Shown: one piece after another, positions 12,378 through 24,295 of the stretch
Layout: each line of letters starts with the position of its first letter
Numbering within the stretch: the stretch's first letter is position 1
Source: Lentinus brumalis
Lineage: Eukaryota > Basidiomycota > Agaricomycetes > Polyporales > Polyporaceae
DNA: 64,000 bases
Assembly (NCBI GenBank): GCA_001792895.1
Contig: MARA01000015.1
Location: 310,001-374,000, forward strand
Direction of reading: 5' to 3'
Translations under genes and position numbers: made by a program
Notes under the pieces: generated by a model
Told to the model about the DNA's origin: nothing
What the model saw: the letters and a program-made list of their open reading frames with translations, nothing else
Databases searched by the model: none

Positions 12378-14289
12378 CGTTGAGCTGTGCGAGGAGGTAA
12401 GACAGAACCTCAAGAGCAGCTCATATAGTGGGTGAGTCTCGATACAGGAATCTACATCCTCCGGGATGCTGGCGCATGAAACGCGAGAGATCATCCGCAA
12501 GCGGTGACCGGCTGGCAGAGTACCTACGAGGGATTCCCGGACAGACCACGGCCTCGTGAGGCTCTGCATGCCACGGGAGAGAAGACCTGCTACGAGTCGT
12601 AAACGTGCTATGCGGCCTAGTAGACGCAGCGCTCAGTGAGTCGGAGCGGTTGCCAGCGGAAGTCGACGGGACGCCCCTTCCATGCCAGTGCCACAATCCA
12701 AGCGCTGCGGTTCAACCGGCTTGCTCCGCGCCATGTAGTCTGTAGCATATCAGAACGCAGGTCTCAGTGAGGCGTTCACGGAAAGCGGGCATCGAGGTAG
12801 AAGTGAGTAGAGATTCAGAGTTAAACGAGAGCAAGACCAACACCAGCGAAGACAATCATTACTGGGCGCCTGTGATGTCACAAAATCAAAAGTGCACACT
12901 TGTCACGCGGGCTTGTCGGGGGCCATTCGTGTGGACCTTGGCTTTCTTCCGTCTTCCAGCTCACGCAACCTGTCAAGATCTCTCCATCATGGATGGCTCT
13001 TCAGAGCACCGACCAGCCCTCAGCTCGGAGGTACGCGTGCCGCTCAGGCGGCAGCAGCCACGGAAGCAGTTGAAAGGACAGCAAAGACTGGGTCGAGACC
13101 ACGGACGAGTCGATATTGCGATTGACTGCCGCCTCGGGCCCCGGTGAATGCTCACGGTACTAAAGTAATGTTTGTAAAGCCTGCAGGTATGGTAAGCTGC
13201 TGAGAGCCTCTGCATTGCTGGCTCACTCTCGTGCACGACTTCTGGACAGCCTACCAGCCGACCATCGCGCACCTGCTCACTTCGTTTCACCGTATACTGA
13301 AGGTCAGCGAATGACTTCTGCAATAAGCAGGGTGACTCAAGGCCCAGTAAGCATCTCACACACGTCTAGACGGTGACATGGAAGTAGAACCTTGCGCCTA
13401 TCTTCCCACATCCCGGCTGCACGTTTGCGACAGGCTCGCTGTCCACCGAACCGGACGACCCGGGACGACTCTGCTGTCACCGTCGTCTAGGACAACTGCA
13501 TACATCTTTCCCGACCACATCGGAGCACCCCGACTTCATGGCGTCTCATTCGATGAAAGCGCAATTTGCTCAGTACCCGTCGGTCTGTCGGCGAGTGCAT
13601 GCCACCGCGACCCTCCGCCCAGACCTTCACAGAGCGGTCGCGCAGTGGCACTCGCACAGCGATATCCAGGATCCGTTTCAGTCCTCAAGCTGTGACCCGC
13701 ATGGGATGGATGGCTGAGCGTGGTCAGGCGGCACCCCGACTGCTACCTCGGGAACCGGTTCGAGGTGAGGCTCATGTCGGGTATCAAGCGCACTTCGGGG
13801 GCCTGGAGAGGCTTATCGAGCGATTAGACTCCCTCCTCGGCAGCTGAGAGAGGCCGATAGAAGGGAGGCTAGGGAGGGAGGAACGGCGGACTCGCCGAAC
13901 ACGCTCTTACTACAATATTGTCACCCCAAGCGTCCCGCGTACGAGGTGAGGGTGGCGGAGCCTTGGAACGGATTTGAGCTGACGTACCCCGGCGCAAGAT
14001 TCACAACCTGCAGGTTTCGCATTGGCTGACTCGAATCTCTCCTCAACATTCGTGCGTGGACCTCTACTACTTATTTATGTTTTGATCGCTTTGTTTCGAC
14101 AGTAGTTCATCAGTTCGAAGTGGACTCAAAAGTTCGATGATTTGATTACGATGTGACACAGACTCCTTAGAACATTTCGGCCAAGTCCTGTCGAGCATGC
14201 GCGGCCCTATGTGCTGGCATCCTTGCAGATGTCCGTCGATCTCCTAGAGTCCCTCGTCACGACTTCGAGGCCTGCATTGGCCGTCGTGC
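12378..14289. other. Gene-poor DNA upstream of the DUF6534 gene
   Basis: Only short, overlapping open stretches without recognisable domains (for example 12767-13147 plus and 12973-13359 minus). Codon use and length do not single any of them out. Probably decayed DNA or the distal 5' region of the DUF6534 gene. Confidence 0.45.
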
Positions 14290-15200
14290 CTGCAGATGTA
14301 GCATGTTCACTTCGCGCATCCCTTCGGTATCTCATTCTTTTGCCACAACGTCCAGGGCCTTCTACTCAAGGGTCGCCATGTATGAGGTGACTCGTGAGTG
14401 TGGCGGACACTTCGAACGAACCCGAACTTACACACCAGTGCAAGATCCGCATCCCGCAGCGTCCGCCCATGCTTCGCACAACGTCCAAGACTCCAATCCA
14501 AGGCCCCGAGCTCTCGACGGGACTCTACGGAAATCCTGAAATCTTACCATAGCACCTCCACATGCGTATTTGACGAGGTACGTATCCGACTACGTTTCAG
14601 TGCCGGCCAACAAATGATACCGACTCTCCGTACTTCAGAAAATGATGGATCGAACTTGCTTACACTCGCATCTCCCCTTCGTCTCCGCCGTTATCATTTG
14701 TGTGCGGCTCGTAATGATCGGTCAGTGTCCATACAAGCGCTTTCATGTGCCCGCCGCAGTATAAAAGCTGGGGCCTCTCTCGGGGGTCCCTCACCACTTC
14801 AAGTTCCAACTCACTCCTTTACGTCACACCCGTACCTCTTCAAAGTCACCGACTTTTCTGTAGCGGCTCATCCTCTCTCTCCCCGCTGTCGCCGTCGAAC
14901 TTGCTTAAACGCCTACGACACCATCCGATGGCGGACGGACCCAAGGTGCAAATCTCGAGATTAAAGCCACCTAGCTGCGCATCTGGTTAGTGGCTCTTAG
15001 TCATGCGTAAAAGCTTGATAGTAACCGCACATCATACAGCGTACCTCCACATTCACCGTGGCTATCGCAGTCATCCATCGCAAATCAACGGACCTATGAG
15101 CGCGGTATGTCCCATGAATGTGTTTAGTAGGACGATTCGTCCTGGTAGTGGAAATGCGAAACTCGACTTGAGACTCACGTTCATTCGCTTTCCACTATGA
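14290..15200 (+). pseudogene. Decayed BTB/POZ-like locus, copy B
   Basis: The counterpart of copy A at 7900. It has a better-kept core promoter (TATAAAAGCTGG at 14760) and, about 170 bases downstream, an ATG reading MADGPKVQISRLKPPSCASG that ends at a possible donor (GTTAGT). After a possible intron the frame continues AYLHIHRGYRSHPSQINGPM. This resembles the BTB/POZ segment TLFRVHRGYLxxHSxVFRDMF, and stops at 15200. The usual DGNIVL strand before it and the domain remainder are missing, so I treat it as a truncated remnant. A second short block at 14460-14520 repeats the 14335 element. Confidence 0.42.
14760..14766 (+). promoter_or_regulatory. TATA box of copy B
   Basis: TATAAAA within CAGTATAAAAGCTGGGGCC, followed by a CCTCACCACTTCAA region suited to transcription start. 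It is conserved with the copy A element while coding remains have decayed. Confidence 0.5.
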
Positions 15201-16451
15201 CAGGCCACTCGAAGACTCCGTCGAAGCCTTCCTTACCTGGGCTAGGGAGCCTTCCGTCATCAGACAGACTTGCCTGGAGTGATGGCGAGGGTCGCAGGCG
15301 ATTTCCAAAGTACGCCGATCGGGAGACAAAATGGTCACACACAACGCAGTAGCGTGGTGCATGCTCCTGTCAATCCTCACTCCTTCGCCCTCGAAGTTCG
15401 CTACGAACTGGAATCCATGGCGTGGAAGGTGATTGGATTGCCACTCTCCCAATTGATGCGCCGTTCCTTGCAATCCTAACCGCGATATCAGACGAGTGGG
15501 TGCTCAGGGTGCACAATAGGTCCTCGCACCCTCTTCAAGAGCATCTGGGCGAACATCTGTGAGTTTTCTATGTGGCGCTATGACGGCATGATGAGCTTAC
15601 CAAAATTGCAAGTGCGACAGGATGGGCGTGGTATCCTCAGGCGCCATGATACCTAGCTAGTATTCCGACCGTAAGGCGGCGTTGACATCCTTCAAGCCTT
15701 GTGTAACGCCCTCAAGATGGATACTTACGAGCTATACGGCGGAAGGTGCGCTATGCGCCCTCCGAGGCTCTCCAGCGATTCGACCCGCTGTACATGCGTG
15801 CAGAGGAGGATCCCTTGGCGTTCGCTACGAACCGGGAACTATCACGTCAGCAACTGCAGCCAGCTACGCTGAGTATCGATTGTGGCGCGGCGTTCGAATT
15901 CTCGGCGGACCCCTCAAGACATCCCATTCTCAGACGGAGATGATTCGTGACCCCCGACTCCATCTATTGTTGCGTTTACTATATCCTGTCTATATGCATG
16001 TTTACATTGACGTTGAGGTTAAGCTAGAGGTCCTTAGACGTCCCTCTTTACTATGACATTCAAACACTGTAGGATCAGAGTAACTAAACTGAGTAACTAA
16101 CGTAGTGTCGTTTGCACTCACTCTGTATCTTTGAAAACAATTCAGCGTCCAATGCGACGCTGTGCAGTCCGGGTATCTGTGCGCCCAGTGAATAGGACGG
16201 ATGACTCCGGGACTACACCTCTCCCCAGCTGGCTGGCTCAGGTGGTAATGATGTGGCTCGCGCGGGCAACCTGGAAACACATGTAATTGGACATCTCTTC
16301 GTGATTGAGACGACATACAGTACATGAATTGTCGCACATTGTGTCTCATATAGCATCCAGATATGCAACGCCCAGCAGAATAAGGGCGCCCGAAGGTCGC
16401 AGCTGCGATACATAATTTTCAGGCAATATGCGCTAGTGAATAGCAGGTCTG
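15201..16451. other. Intergenic stretch without a supported gene
   Basis: Short open stretches only (15195-15473 minus, 15682-16056 plus). None shows a known domain. It may include further eroded parts of copy B. Confidence 0.45.
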
Positions 16452-17995
16452 TCAGTATCGTTGATATGGAGGTGGTAGGGTCTCCCTCCCGTCATCGCCG
16501 GATGCCTGGTCTGGAGGTCCTCCAGCGAGGCGAACTCCGCCATCTGCAGCGACCCTCTGAGCCAAATAGTCCTCGTCGATATCAGGCCTGGAAGTGTCGC
16601 CGTCAATGCGAGATGAGTAGTCACCCGGCTCCGCCGATCGGCTGCCAGGTGAGGTTGCGCCCCACCGCGACTGCTTAATTACTCGGACCGTATGCTCACC
16701 ACTATCCGCTCGTGCAGCCCCAGAACGATGCGGCGTAATATTGGAATTGCCGGCCGTCCGGAGAGTTGCCGCAGGAAGAATGCCGCCGACAGCGACAGTG
16801 GAAGGAAGACCGCCCAATGATTGTGTACGATGATGCGCTAGCCCGGACCCGGGGGCAGATCTTCGACTCTCCCCTTGCAAGGCATCGAAGGACCCCATAC
16901 CATCCAACGATCGAGACGAAGAATGCGAGGTCAAAAGTGCAGAGGCGGTCCGCTCTTCAGAGGTCTCTGCCGCCTTGGTCCATGGAACAGGAACCCCGGG
17001 CATGACTGGAGACGGATCGATCTCTAAATGCACACGTTCAATGAGTATCCGTTTGTGTACGCATGAAGTCTGAACGTTGCCTCACCTGGTCGCATGTCTG
17101 ATATGATTCCGGGCTTCCTCATCCGACGCCTGTAGTAGCATAAGGCGAGAGCGAACATCAGACTGAGGAGCGCGGCGGCTCCGACGGCAACTCCTGCGAT
17201 GGCTCCGGCGCCAAGGGTATGGATTCTCGATCCAGAGGCAGCGGATGAGCTGGGAGATGGTAGGGGAGGCAACGTGGGAGCGCTTTGGGGTGTGAGTGAT
17301 GCGTCTGTAGAGCTCGTGGCATCAGTCGAGCTCGGTGTGGACAAACTGGACGCAGTTGCCGAGTTGGATACCATCGGAGTCGTGATATGTGCAGATTCGG
17401 GCGGGACAGATTTCGAGGAGATGGCCTTAGGGCGCTGCGAAGGCGCATCTGAGCTGCTGCGTGCTGTCGCTGTTGAAAGAGGAAGGCTGGAAGATGTGGA
17501 ATTGACTGGTAGGGTAGTCGTTGAGAGGGCAGATGGTCTCGACGACGACTCGGTCGCAGCAGTCGTAGTAGAAGTCGTAGAGGTCTGCTCAGCAGTAGTT
17601 CCTGGGTCCCCGGCCTTTTCAGTCAAGCATGAATCATCCTCGCTCGGCTGAACAGTCTCCCAGTTCCCGACTTCAGTCCTCATCCCGGCCTTGTCCGTCA
17701 GCTCGAGGAAGAGGACTGTACCTGCCGGAAACTCTACCGACGACCACAACACGTTCTGCCCCAATATGTTGTTAGCGGAATAGGCATGGGTGGAGCCGGA
17801 GACAGCGGTGATGGTTATAGAGTATGGTTCCTGGCCGCCCGTCCAAGACACGGTGTACGAGCCGCACTGTACGGGAGGGGCATTGTTCTGGAGGACGTAG
17901 ATGGCGGCGCCCTGTCCCCGGACTATATTGGCCAGGAGAAGGGCAGCAGAGATAGTCGTAGATAGAATCGTATTCATCATAACTTGGATGGCCAT
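16452..17995 (-). CDS. Mucin-like single-pass surface protein with PPPY tail (1)
   Basis: A type I membrane protein of 493 residues from two exons (17086-17995 and 16452-17023); the intron starts GTGAGG and ends TTTAG. A signal peptide (up to about VRGQG) is followed by a small ectodomain with PPVQCGSYTVSWTGGQEPY, resembling the Trp-Thr-Gly-Gly/Pro-Tyr core of fungal Kre9/Knh1-like surface domains. A long Ser/Thr-rich, surely O-glycosylated stalk comes next. One transmembrane helix follows (GAGAIAGVAVGAAALLSLMF), stopped by YYRRRMRK, then a cytoplasmic tail. The tail ends GGVRLAGGPP and LPPPYQRY; PPxY is the classic ligand of WW domains, such as those in Rsp5-type ubiquitin ligases. It is paralogous to the next gene. 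A wall-sensor role like Mid2/Wsc is inferred from architecture only. Confidence 0.85.
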
Positions 17996-18553
17996 GGTCG
18001 CGTCATCTGGGGTGCATGCGCATCAGCGAGGGGAAGAGAATCATGAGAAGAACACATACAAGTCAAGGCCAATCAAGGCATCAGGAGCTGAGTAGAGAAG
18101 AAGCGTCCGGCGTTCATTCGATCAGAAGAGGACAAGAGATAGACTCCCTCGACGATATATAGTACGCCAGGTACACTGGGTGTCCACAGATACGGGATGG
18201 GCGGCGAAGGCCATGCGGGTCCGAGCGCACCCACAGCCCCCCGTCAGCTGTGTAGGCTGGACGAGGATGTACATCAATGCGCTCATCGAGACGGTGTCTT
18301 CAAATCTTCAAAGGCTGTGGACGGTGGTGGGATTGAAGACTGCCACTAGGGTGATATGCAGTCTCAGCGCATATGCGCGCAGATGGAACGAGGCGAAGGA
18401 AGCACCCACTCCGTGTCATATCTCCTGGGAAGACTCGTCACATAATCTACACATCCTCCTCGCTCGCAGCTGGCGTATTACACAGCGCCGGCGATCTCCA
18501 CCGCGCAGAACCAAGTATATGGATTCGAGGTAGACATGCGATGAGACAAGAAG
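17996..18553. other. Promoter and spacer between tandem paralogues
   Basis: Contains the upstream region of the first PPPY protein and the 3' end of the second. No gene seen. Confidence 0.55.
18155..18161 (-). promoter_or_regulatory. TATA box of PPPY surface protein 1
   Basis: TATATAT on the minus strand, about 160 bases upstream of the ATG, leaving a plausible 5' leader. Confidence 0.4.
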
Positions 18554-20162
18554 TCAATAACGATGGTACGGAGGCGGAAACATCTCCCCATTCCTTGCTG
18601 GCACCGCCTGAGGAGCCTCGCCAGGAGGCCCTCCAGCCAGCCGCACCCCGCCATCGGTCGCAGTCACCCGCGTTCCCGCATCATCCGCGGCATCCTCCAC
18701 GTCCTGGCCCGTCCGATCATATCTTCCTGGAAAGACGGCCGAGCGCGGAGTCTGGTCAGACAGTAGCGCTGTTGCAGAGCCAGACTGCGCAGAGAGCTCC
18801 ACCATGCTCGTCTTCGCCATGAGCGGCCCTGGGAGCACCGTGTCGCTGATGTTGGGCTGCGTCCCGTACGCGGCGTACGGAGAGAGTTCTGACGGGTGAG
18901 CTGCTTGCATGCTGCCGTCTAGCGGGTACGTGGACGACCCCGCGTGGTCTCGCACGAGAAGGACGGACGGCGTGGGCGTGCTCGCTGACGGTGACGCGGC
19001 GCGGAATGGTGACATCGCGGAGCTCGACCGACTGTACATGAACGGCGACATGGCCCTCTTTGCTGAGGGCGACGGTGCTGTAGGAAATGCTGAGAACGGG
19101 TCAACGTCCGATAAGTCTGTCCAGAGCTATGGTCAGTTACCCTCTCTTATCTCGGATTGCGCTGGGAAGGACTCACCCTCTGGCCGCTGCAGAGCCGGAT
19201 CGGACACTCTCCTCCTCCGCTTGTAGCACCAAAACAGCGCGGCAAGCGCGAGAAGAAGCGCTACCGCTGCGCCGACAGCGATGCCCGCAATAGCTCCCGA
19301 TCCCATAGACTTCTGTCCTGTGGCGGAGTCCGATGCGGCGCTTGAGGATGCCAAGGGGAGAGACGCGGTAGTCGAGCTGGGCGATTGACTCGTATTGTGA
19401 GATGACTGTGGCGACGACGACGTACTCGTAGAGGAGGACAAGGTAGTGGAGTTCGCGACTGCATCCGTAGGCAACAGATGCGAGGAGGAGGACGGTCGCG
19501 AAGAAGTGATGGCGGGAGACGCTGCCGACGTGGTAGTCCGACGTGTCGACTTCGAAGTAGTCGTGGATGACGACATGGTAGTCGGGGGTGGGGTACTCGA
19601 GGTAGATGGAGGAGCTGTGGAGGGACTGACTGATGTCGAGTGCGCTGAAGACGACCCCGCCGATGATCTCCCCTGCTCATCCTCCGGCAAGCACGAGTCG
19701 TCGTCACCGGGCTGAACGACTGCCCACGACGTGTCTATCGTTCGGCGCCCGGTGCTGTCCGTGAGCATCAGGACCAGATGCGTGCCCGCAAGCAGATCCA
19801 CCGGTTCCCATAACCAGCTCGTCGCCTGTATACCGAAGGTGGCGTCGATATGCTGCGTGTTGTCGATGGGGCCTACTTGCATCACGTACGGTGGCGTGCC
19901 TCCGATCCAGAAGAACCAGTATGCTGCGCATTGTACGGGCTGATTGGTGCTAGAAACGATCTCGAAGGTGTCATTTTGCCCGCATGCCGAGTGGAAGAAC
20001 AGAAGTGGGTAGAGAATCCATAGAAAGGAAGGACGCGCGCCGCAGAGGCTGTCGCATAGAGCTGAAGCTGGATTGATACGTCAGCGGAGACGCTGAGCTG
20101 CAGAACAGGCGAGACTTACGAGTGACTTGCCGTTCGCTGGTCGCTCTCGAGCGAGAAGACAT
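18554..20162 (-). CDS. Mucin-like single-pass surface protein with PPPY tail (2)
   Basis: A paralogue of the neighbour with the same layout, 498 residues from three exons (20120-20162, 19177-20067, 18554-19116); the phases agree. The first exon encodes MSSRSRATSERQVT. A hydrophobic segment (FLWILYPLLFFHSACG) then acts as signal sequence or anchor. The ectodomain has QPVQCAAYWFFWIGGTPPY and ends at QPGDDDSCLPE, matching QPSEDDSCLTE of paralogue 1. A Ser/Thr-rich stalk, the helix GSGAIAGIAVGAAVALLLAL, a KRRRR stop-transfer run and a cytoplasmic tail follow. The tail repeats GGVRLAGGPP and ends FPPPYHRY. The ectodomain core, helix and last ten residues are conserved while stalk and mid-tail are free to drift. 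This suggests that ligand binding outside and WW-domain binding inside are the selected parts. Function is not known. Confidence 0.83.
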
Positions 20163-20859
20163 ACTGCTCCAGCTCACAGGAGGGCGCCCGGTGGATGAGG
20201 GAAGGTCGGGGAGAGCGACGGGTGCATTCAGGAGTAGGAGAGCAAGAGAAAAGGCCCACAGCTGCGGAATGGATGGACGCCAACTCAGACCAGGGTTCTC
20301 AACTGTCCGAAACAAAAGATGGGTGGGTGCCTCCAGAAGACGAGTTAGGGCCCCAGCAGCGCGCATCATGCAGCGCCAAACGGTTCCACTCCGAGCCCCC
20401 CCTGGGATAGAGGTCAAGTGATCCATGCCGGGAGATTCGAGTAGATGATATTCAAGACCAAGGCCTGTGAGTTCAAGATATTCCCGCGCACTCTCGGCAA
20501 CGAGACGGCCGCAACGACATGTCGTATTCTGGAGCTCCATGAGGGCGCAGCGGGGTTTCCTCCAGATGTCTTCATGTATTGTAACAGGAACAATCTAGAA
20601 GCAAGGGGAGCGGTGATTGCGGTATGGGCGCAGAGAAGTCGCGAGCGGTGGAAGTCGTAGAAGCCGCATAGAGCGCGTGATGTCATGAGCCATCGTCGCG
20701 TGCGAGGAGGAGACAACGTTACGCGTCGCAGAGGTCCGAATGGTACTCGCGCTCCCAAGAGTATACCTACGCCGCCCATGCAAGGGCGAGTGGTAGCCGG
20801 GGTCGTACAGAGTCAAGTCATCATGTCCTCGACATCGCATTGGCGCCGGACCAGCACCC
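20163..20859. other. Spacer between PPPY gene 2 and a third remnant
   Basis: Upstream region of PPPY gene 2. Open stretches here have no recognisable domain. Confidence 0.5.
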
Positions 20860-21290
20860 TCAATAGCGCTGATATGGAGGCGGTAGGGTCTCCGCGTTAT
20901 CCGCCGTCCTCATCATCATCGAGCTCCGCTCCCGGCGGTGAACAGCCAAACGCACGCCGCATCGACAGCAGCCCTAGCACGGCGTCCTCGATGGTGTCCA
21001 GGATTCTGGCCTGATCGAGCGATCTGGCCAGGAGGAGTCTCATAGATGAGATCGCGCCTCCTCCTCCGCAACGCTGTTCCGTAGCGCGCGAAGGGGCGCC
21101 GCTCGGCCGACCAGTGTGTTCCATGTCCTATGTTCTGCGTTCTCGGACGAGGGGTATGTGTACGGAAGAAGGGTGTGATTTGCGGAGGCGGAACGCCTCT
21201 GGCCCTCTCGCATAGCCGCGGTATCTTCCACCCACGGCTGTCGAACGGTAGAGGTGGAGCACGAGGAATGGACCGATGTCTAGATACCTC
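20860..21290 (-). pseudogene. Third PPPY surface-protein copy, tail remnant
   Basis: The minus strand ends in DNAETLPPPYQRY and a stop, nearly the same as the end of PPPY gene 1. Upstream, frame-broken readings match the tails of the two neighbours. AVDAACVWLFTAG sits where they have ADGGVRLAGG, and LDIGPFLVLH sits where gene 2 has SDVDPFSAFP. The ectodomain, stalk and membrane helix are not found beyond 21290. I read this as a truncated third tandem copy. It lies directly upstream of gene 2 in the same orientation. Confidence 0.6.
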
Positions 21291-22538
21291 GCCCGAACGC
21301 ATAGCACGTTATGAGTTCAAGCCTGGGATGTCGGATCAATACTTTAGTTCCAAAGCATCTCGCGCATGTCGTAGGTGATGTCGAAGTGTTATAAGCCGTC
21401 CATCGGAGTGATCACCTTCTCGTATGGGCGGCAAAGACCTTGAGCTTTCGGGCCCGCATGTTGTAGGGCGCGAAGTGCTGGAGAGGGCGGCGAAACTGTA
21501 GGTCCTACATATAAATCGACTGTATCCGGAAGACGGGGATGACTTGAGGGTTAAGATGGGACAAATGACGTCGAAAGTAAGGGCGTTTACTGGACCCCGC
21601 AAGCGGAATAAGACTCACCGTATGTACCTCATCTCACTCCTTCATCCTCACACAGCCTCACTCCCAGTGAGAATCTCCGCGACGCAGGGTAGCAGTAGGG
21701 ATATAGCTTGATACTGCGCGCATGCATTCCCTGGGATCATGGAGAGTAGGTTGATACCGGCGAACTTCGTCCGCGACTCGCCCAAGGGATCTCGGCACGC
21801 GACCCAGTGTTTTGTGTGTCTATGGGAAGCCCGCCCAAGTAGAACCAGCAGAAGCTTAAGTCCGTGTCGTGCGATTTCATCGCCATCCGACTGACGGGTT
21901 GGTAGATAGCAGAGCGCCGAGTCACGAAAGCCAGACGGAGAAGCCACGTAGAGCGATGACCTTGGAGTGCTCGTACAGGAAAAGACTTCGTCTAGCATTC
22001 CTCTTGACATCCCTGGAGCCTGGAAGTCGTCAAAGCAGGTTATGAGCGATGAGCAGGGTGGGCGCAAATGATGCGTGATGGTCAGGACAACGAGCGATGA
22101 AAGTAGCGCTTATGAGTTCCGACTAATCTGAACAATTCGTGGGAACCACATTTACTTACTCTTACTTACTCACCTAGATCTACTTCCTCCAGATGAAGAG
22201 TTCCACATCGCACCACGAACCGATAGGAAGGGTCGAGGGGCTCCGCTGAAGAGCTCGTAGACTGTAGACACTGCGACTTCCAGGCTGGACGTCGATGGAC
22301 ATGACCCCGGCAGCACACCCACGTCCCACGCTCGAGCATGACGTCGTCATACGTGATGTCGGTGTGTGTTCCGTGCTAGCGCTAACCGAAGATACCAAGG
22401 AGTTGAAGGACGATATCCATTGCATCCCAAGAAACACACCATCGACAAGGTATCTGCGCACTACGTCAGCACAATCCCAAACGATACTGCACGACGGGCG
22501 GGCTCATACTCACCTACACAATCCACCTACCACGCCGA
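21291..22538. other. Intergenic stretch with a doubtful 139-codon frame
   Basis: A minus-strand frame at 21648-22067 could encode 139 residues but has no known domain, signal peptide or clear promoter. A CTTACTCTTACTTACTC run lies at about 22150. I cannot support a gene. Confidence 0.4.
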
Positions 22539-24295
22539 CTACACCTTGACGCACCGCTCCAGCACCTCCTCCACATAATCCGCCATGATCCGATGCCCCT
22601 CCTTCGACGGGTGCCTACATGCGCGCACCATCAGCCCCATCCACGCACTCCCAACCCCCGACGCAAGACGACACGACGACTCACCCAGGAATATACTGGA
22701 AAAAATGCTCCGGGTCGTCGCACATCCCCTCCGTCGAGCAAAACACGTCCGAGCAGTCCGTAATGCACGCATCCGTGCTCACATACCCAAACGCCGCGAA
22801 CCCCGGCTCCGCCCCCAGCACCCCGTCCCAGATCCGGCTGAACGCCGCAAACGCCACCTGCAGCCTCGGACCTTCCCCCTCCCCGTGCCCAGTCGCGTTG
22901 ATGCCGAGGTGGAGCTCGCGCAGCCCGGAGAAGACCGTCTGCACGAGCGCGTCGCCCGCGGCCGTGTGCGTGCCGCGGCCGTACACGTCCGTGACGAGGA
23001 AGGAGCGCGCGTTTGTCGGTGCGTCTGCGAGCCGGCGGATCTGGGTCAGGATGACTTGCGCGGCGGCTTGCAGGTTCGCCTCGCCGTCAGCTGCGCGCGT
23101 GGTCAGCCAGAGCCATGACATGAGATGAGATGAGATGGGAGCGCGACGCACTCTTCGAGTTCTCGAAGTCGCTGTATGCGGTGAGAAAGGTTGTCAGAGG
23201 ACGTGCGGCGGTAGTAGCGGGCTCGCCGAAACCTACTTGATGCCGAAGAAGACCGCATACAGCGTCGTCTCTGGGTCGAGGTCATTAGACTGGTTGAGGA
23301 ACGTCGCCACTAGCAAGAGCGCAGCGTCAGCATCGCTTCTGTATCACCAGGTCGTAAGAGCTCACTCTGCCCGATGAAGTCAACCTGCTTGATCGCGCTC
23401 GGCCACAAGCTGAGGTCCGTGCACGCTCCAGATTGCTGCAGACGCGCCAGGAGACATAGTCAGCTACGGGGTATATGAGCGGCGATGCATGGATGACGTA
23501 CCGCGTAGTCCATGATCGTCGCGCCGATGTCGTCCGCGATGTCCTCGACCCAGACCTTCCCGTCCGTCGACCTCCCTCCGGCCTCCGCATCAGGAGGCGT
23601 GATGACGGGCGCAGGTAGCGGTCCTCCATCCTGCCGTCCTCCGTCGGTGTAAGAATCCTGCACAAGCGGGTGCACGTCAGCGATGCCCACGCAGACCGGT
23701 CCACCGCGATGTTGCGGATGACGATCACGACTGGGGTGCTGAAAATATGCGCGCAGAGTAGACACTCCCATGCGTGGCGTCCACGCGGACAAGCGGTACC
23801 ATAGCGCGTCAGCACAAACTGCCCCCTCGAGAGCTGCCCGCGCGGAGAACATCGCGCTATGACGGCGACGGTCAACGCGCGAAGGCAAGCGGTATCGTAC
23901 GACGAGGTGCAACTGCTCAAAATGAAACGCCTTCACAACCGCCGTGACGGTGCTGCGAGCGTCGCAAAGATCGCATCCGTCGTCCTTCCCTTAATACCTT
24001 CCCTGAATACCACTCCTCTCCCATACGCTGACTTGGGGCTGGGTATATCAATATATGAAAGACGTACTCCGAACGCGACAATAGTCTTGATCCGAGTCAG
24101 ATCGATCCCTGCATTGACGTCGGACACATTGCCAGACAGTGGGCCGCAGACGGGCGACACCGCGAGGTGGATGCCGTTGTTGCCATCCTGTCGTGCAAGC
24201 GAGGAGCCGTGTACACGACGCGTCTCCAGGAGACGTGTCGCGTCCGCAAAGGCTACCACGTACGCCAGAGTAAGAACCGGGAAGAGGAGCTTCAT
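22539..24295 (-). CDS. Secreted GDSL acetylesterase, CE16-like
   Basis: An SGNH/GDSL hydrolase resembling carbohydrate esterase family 16, which removes acetyl groups from plant or fungal polysaccharide fragments outside the cell. The chosen start, MKLLFPVLTLAYVVAFADA, gives a signal peptide; an in-frame ATG 51 bases earlier would spoil it. Block I reads TIVAFGDSYTDGG, with the nucleophilic Ser split from its Gly by an intron. Later come STDGKVWVEDIADDIG, the segment DPETTLYAVFFGI (block III region), VTDVYGRG and the end block CDDPEHFFQYIPG plus RHPSKEGHRIMADYV, which carries the catalytic Asp/His part. The protein ends LERCVKV. The intron after FG spans 23658-24067 (about 410 bases), much longer than any other intron I could define here. 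Exon joins near 23100-23350 are less sure. Confidence 0.82.

Noticed and set aside
17199..17651. Plus-strand frame opposite PPPY protein 1
   Set aside because: It mirrors the Ser/Thr-rich stalk codons on the other strand (Val/Glu/Asp-rich) and has no domain.
21648..22067. 139-codon minus-strand frame
   Set aside because: No domain, signal peptide or helix pattern; length is within chance for this base composition.
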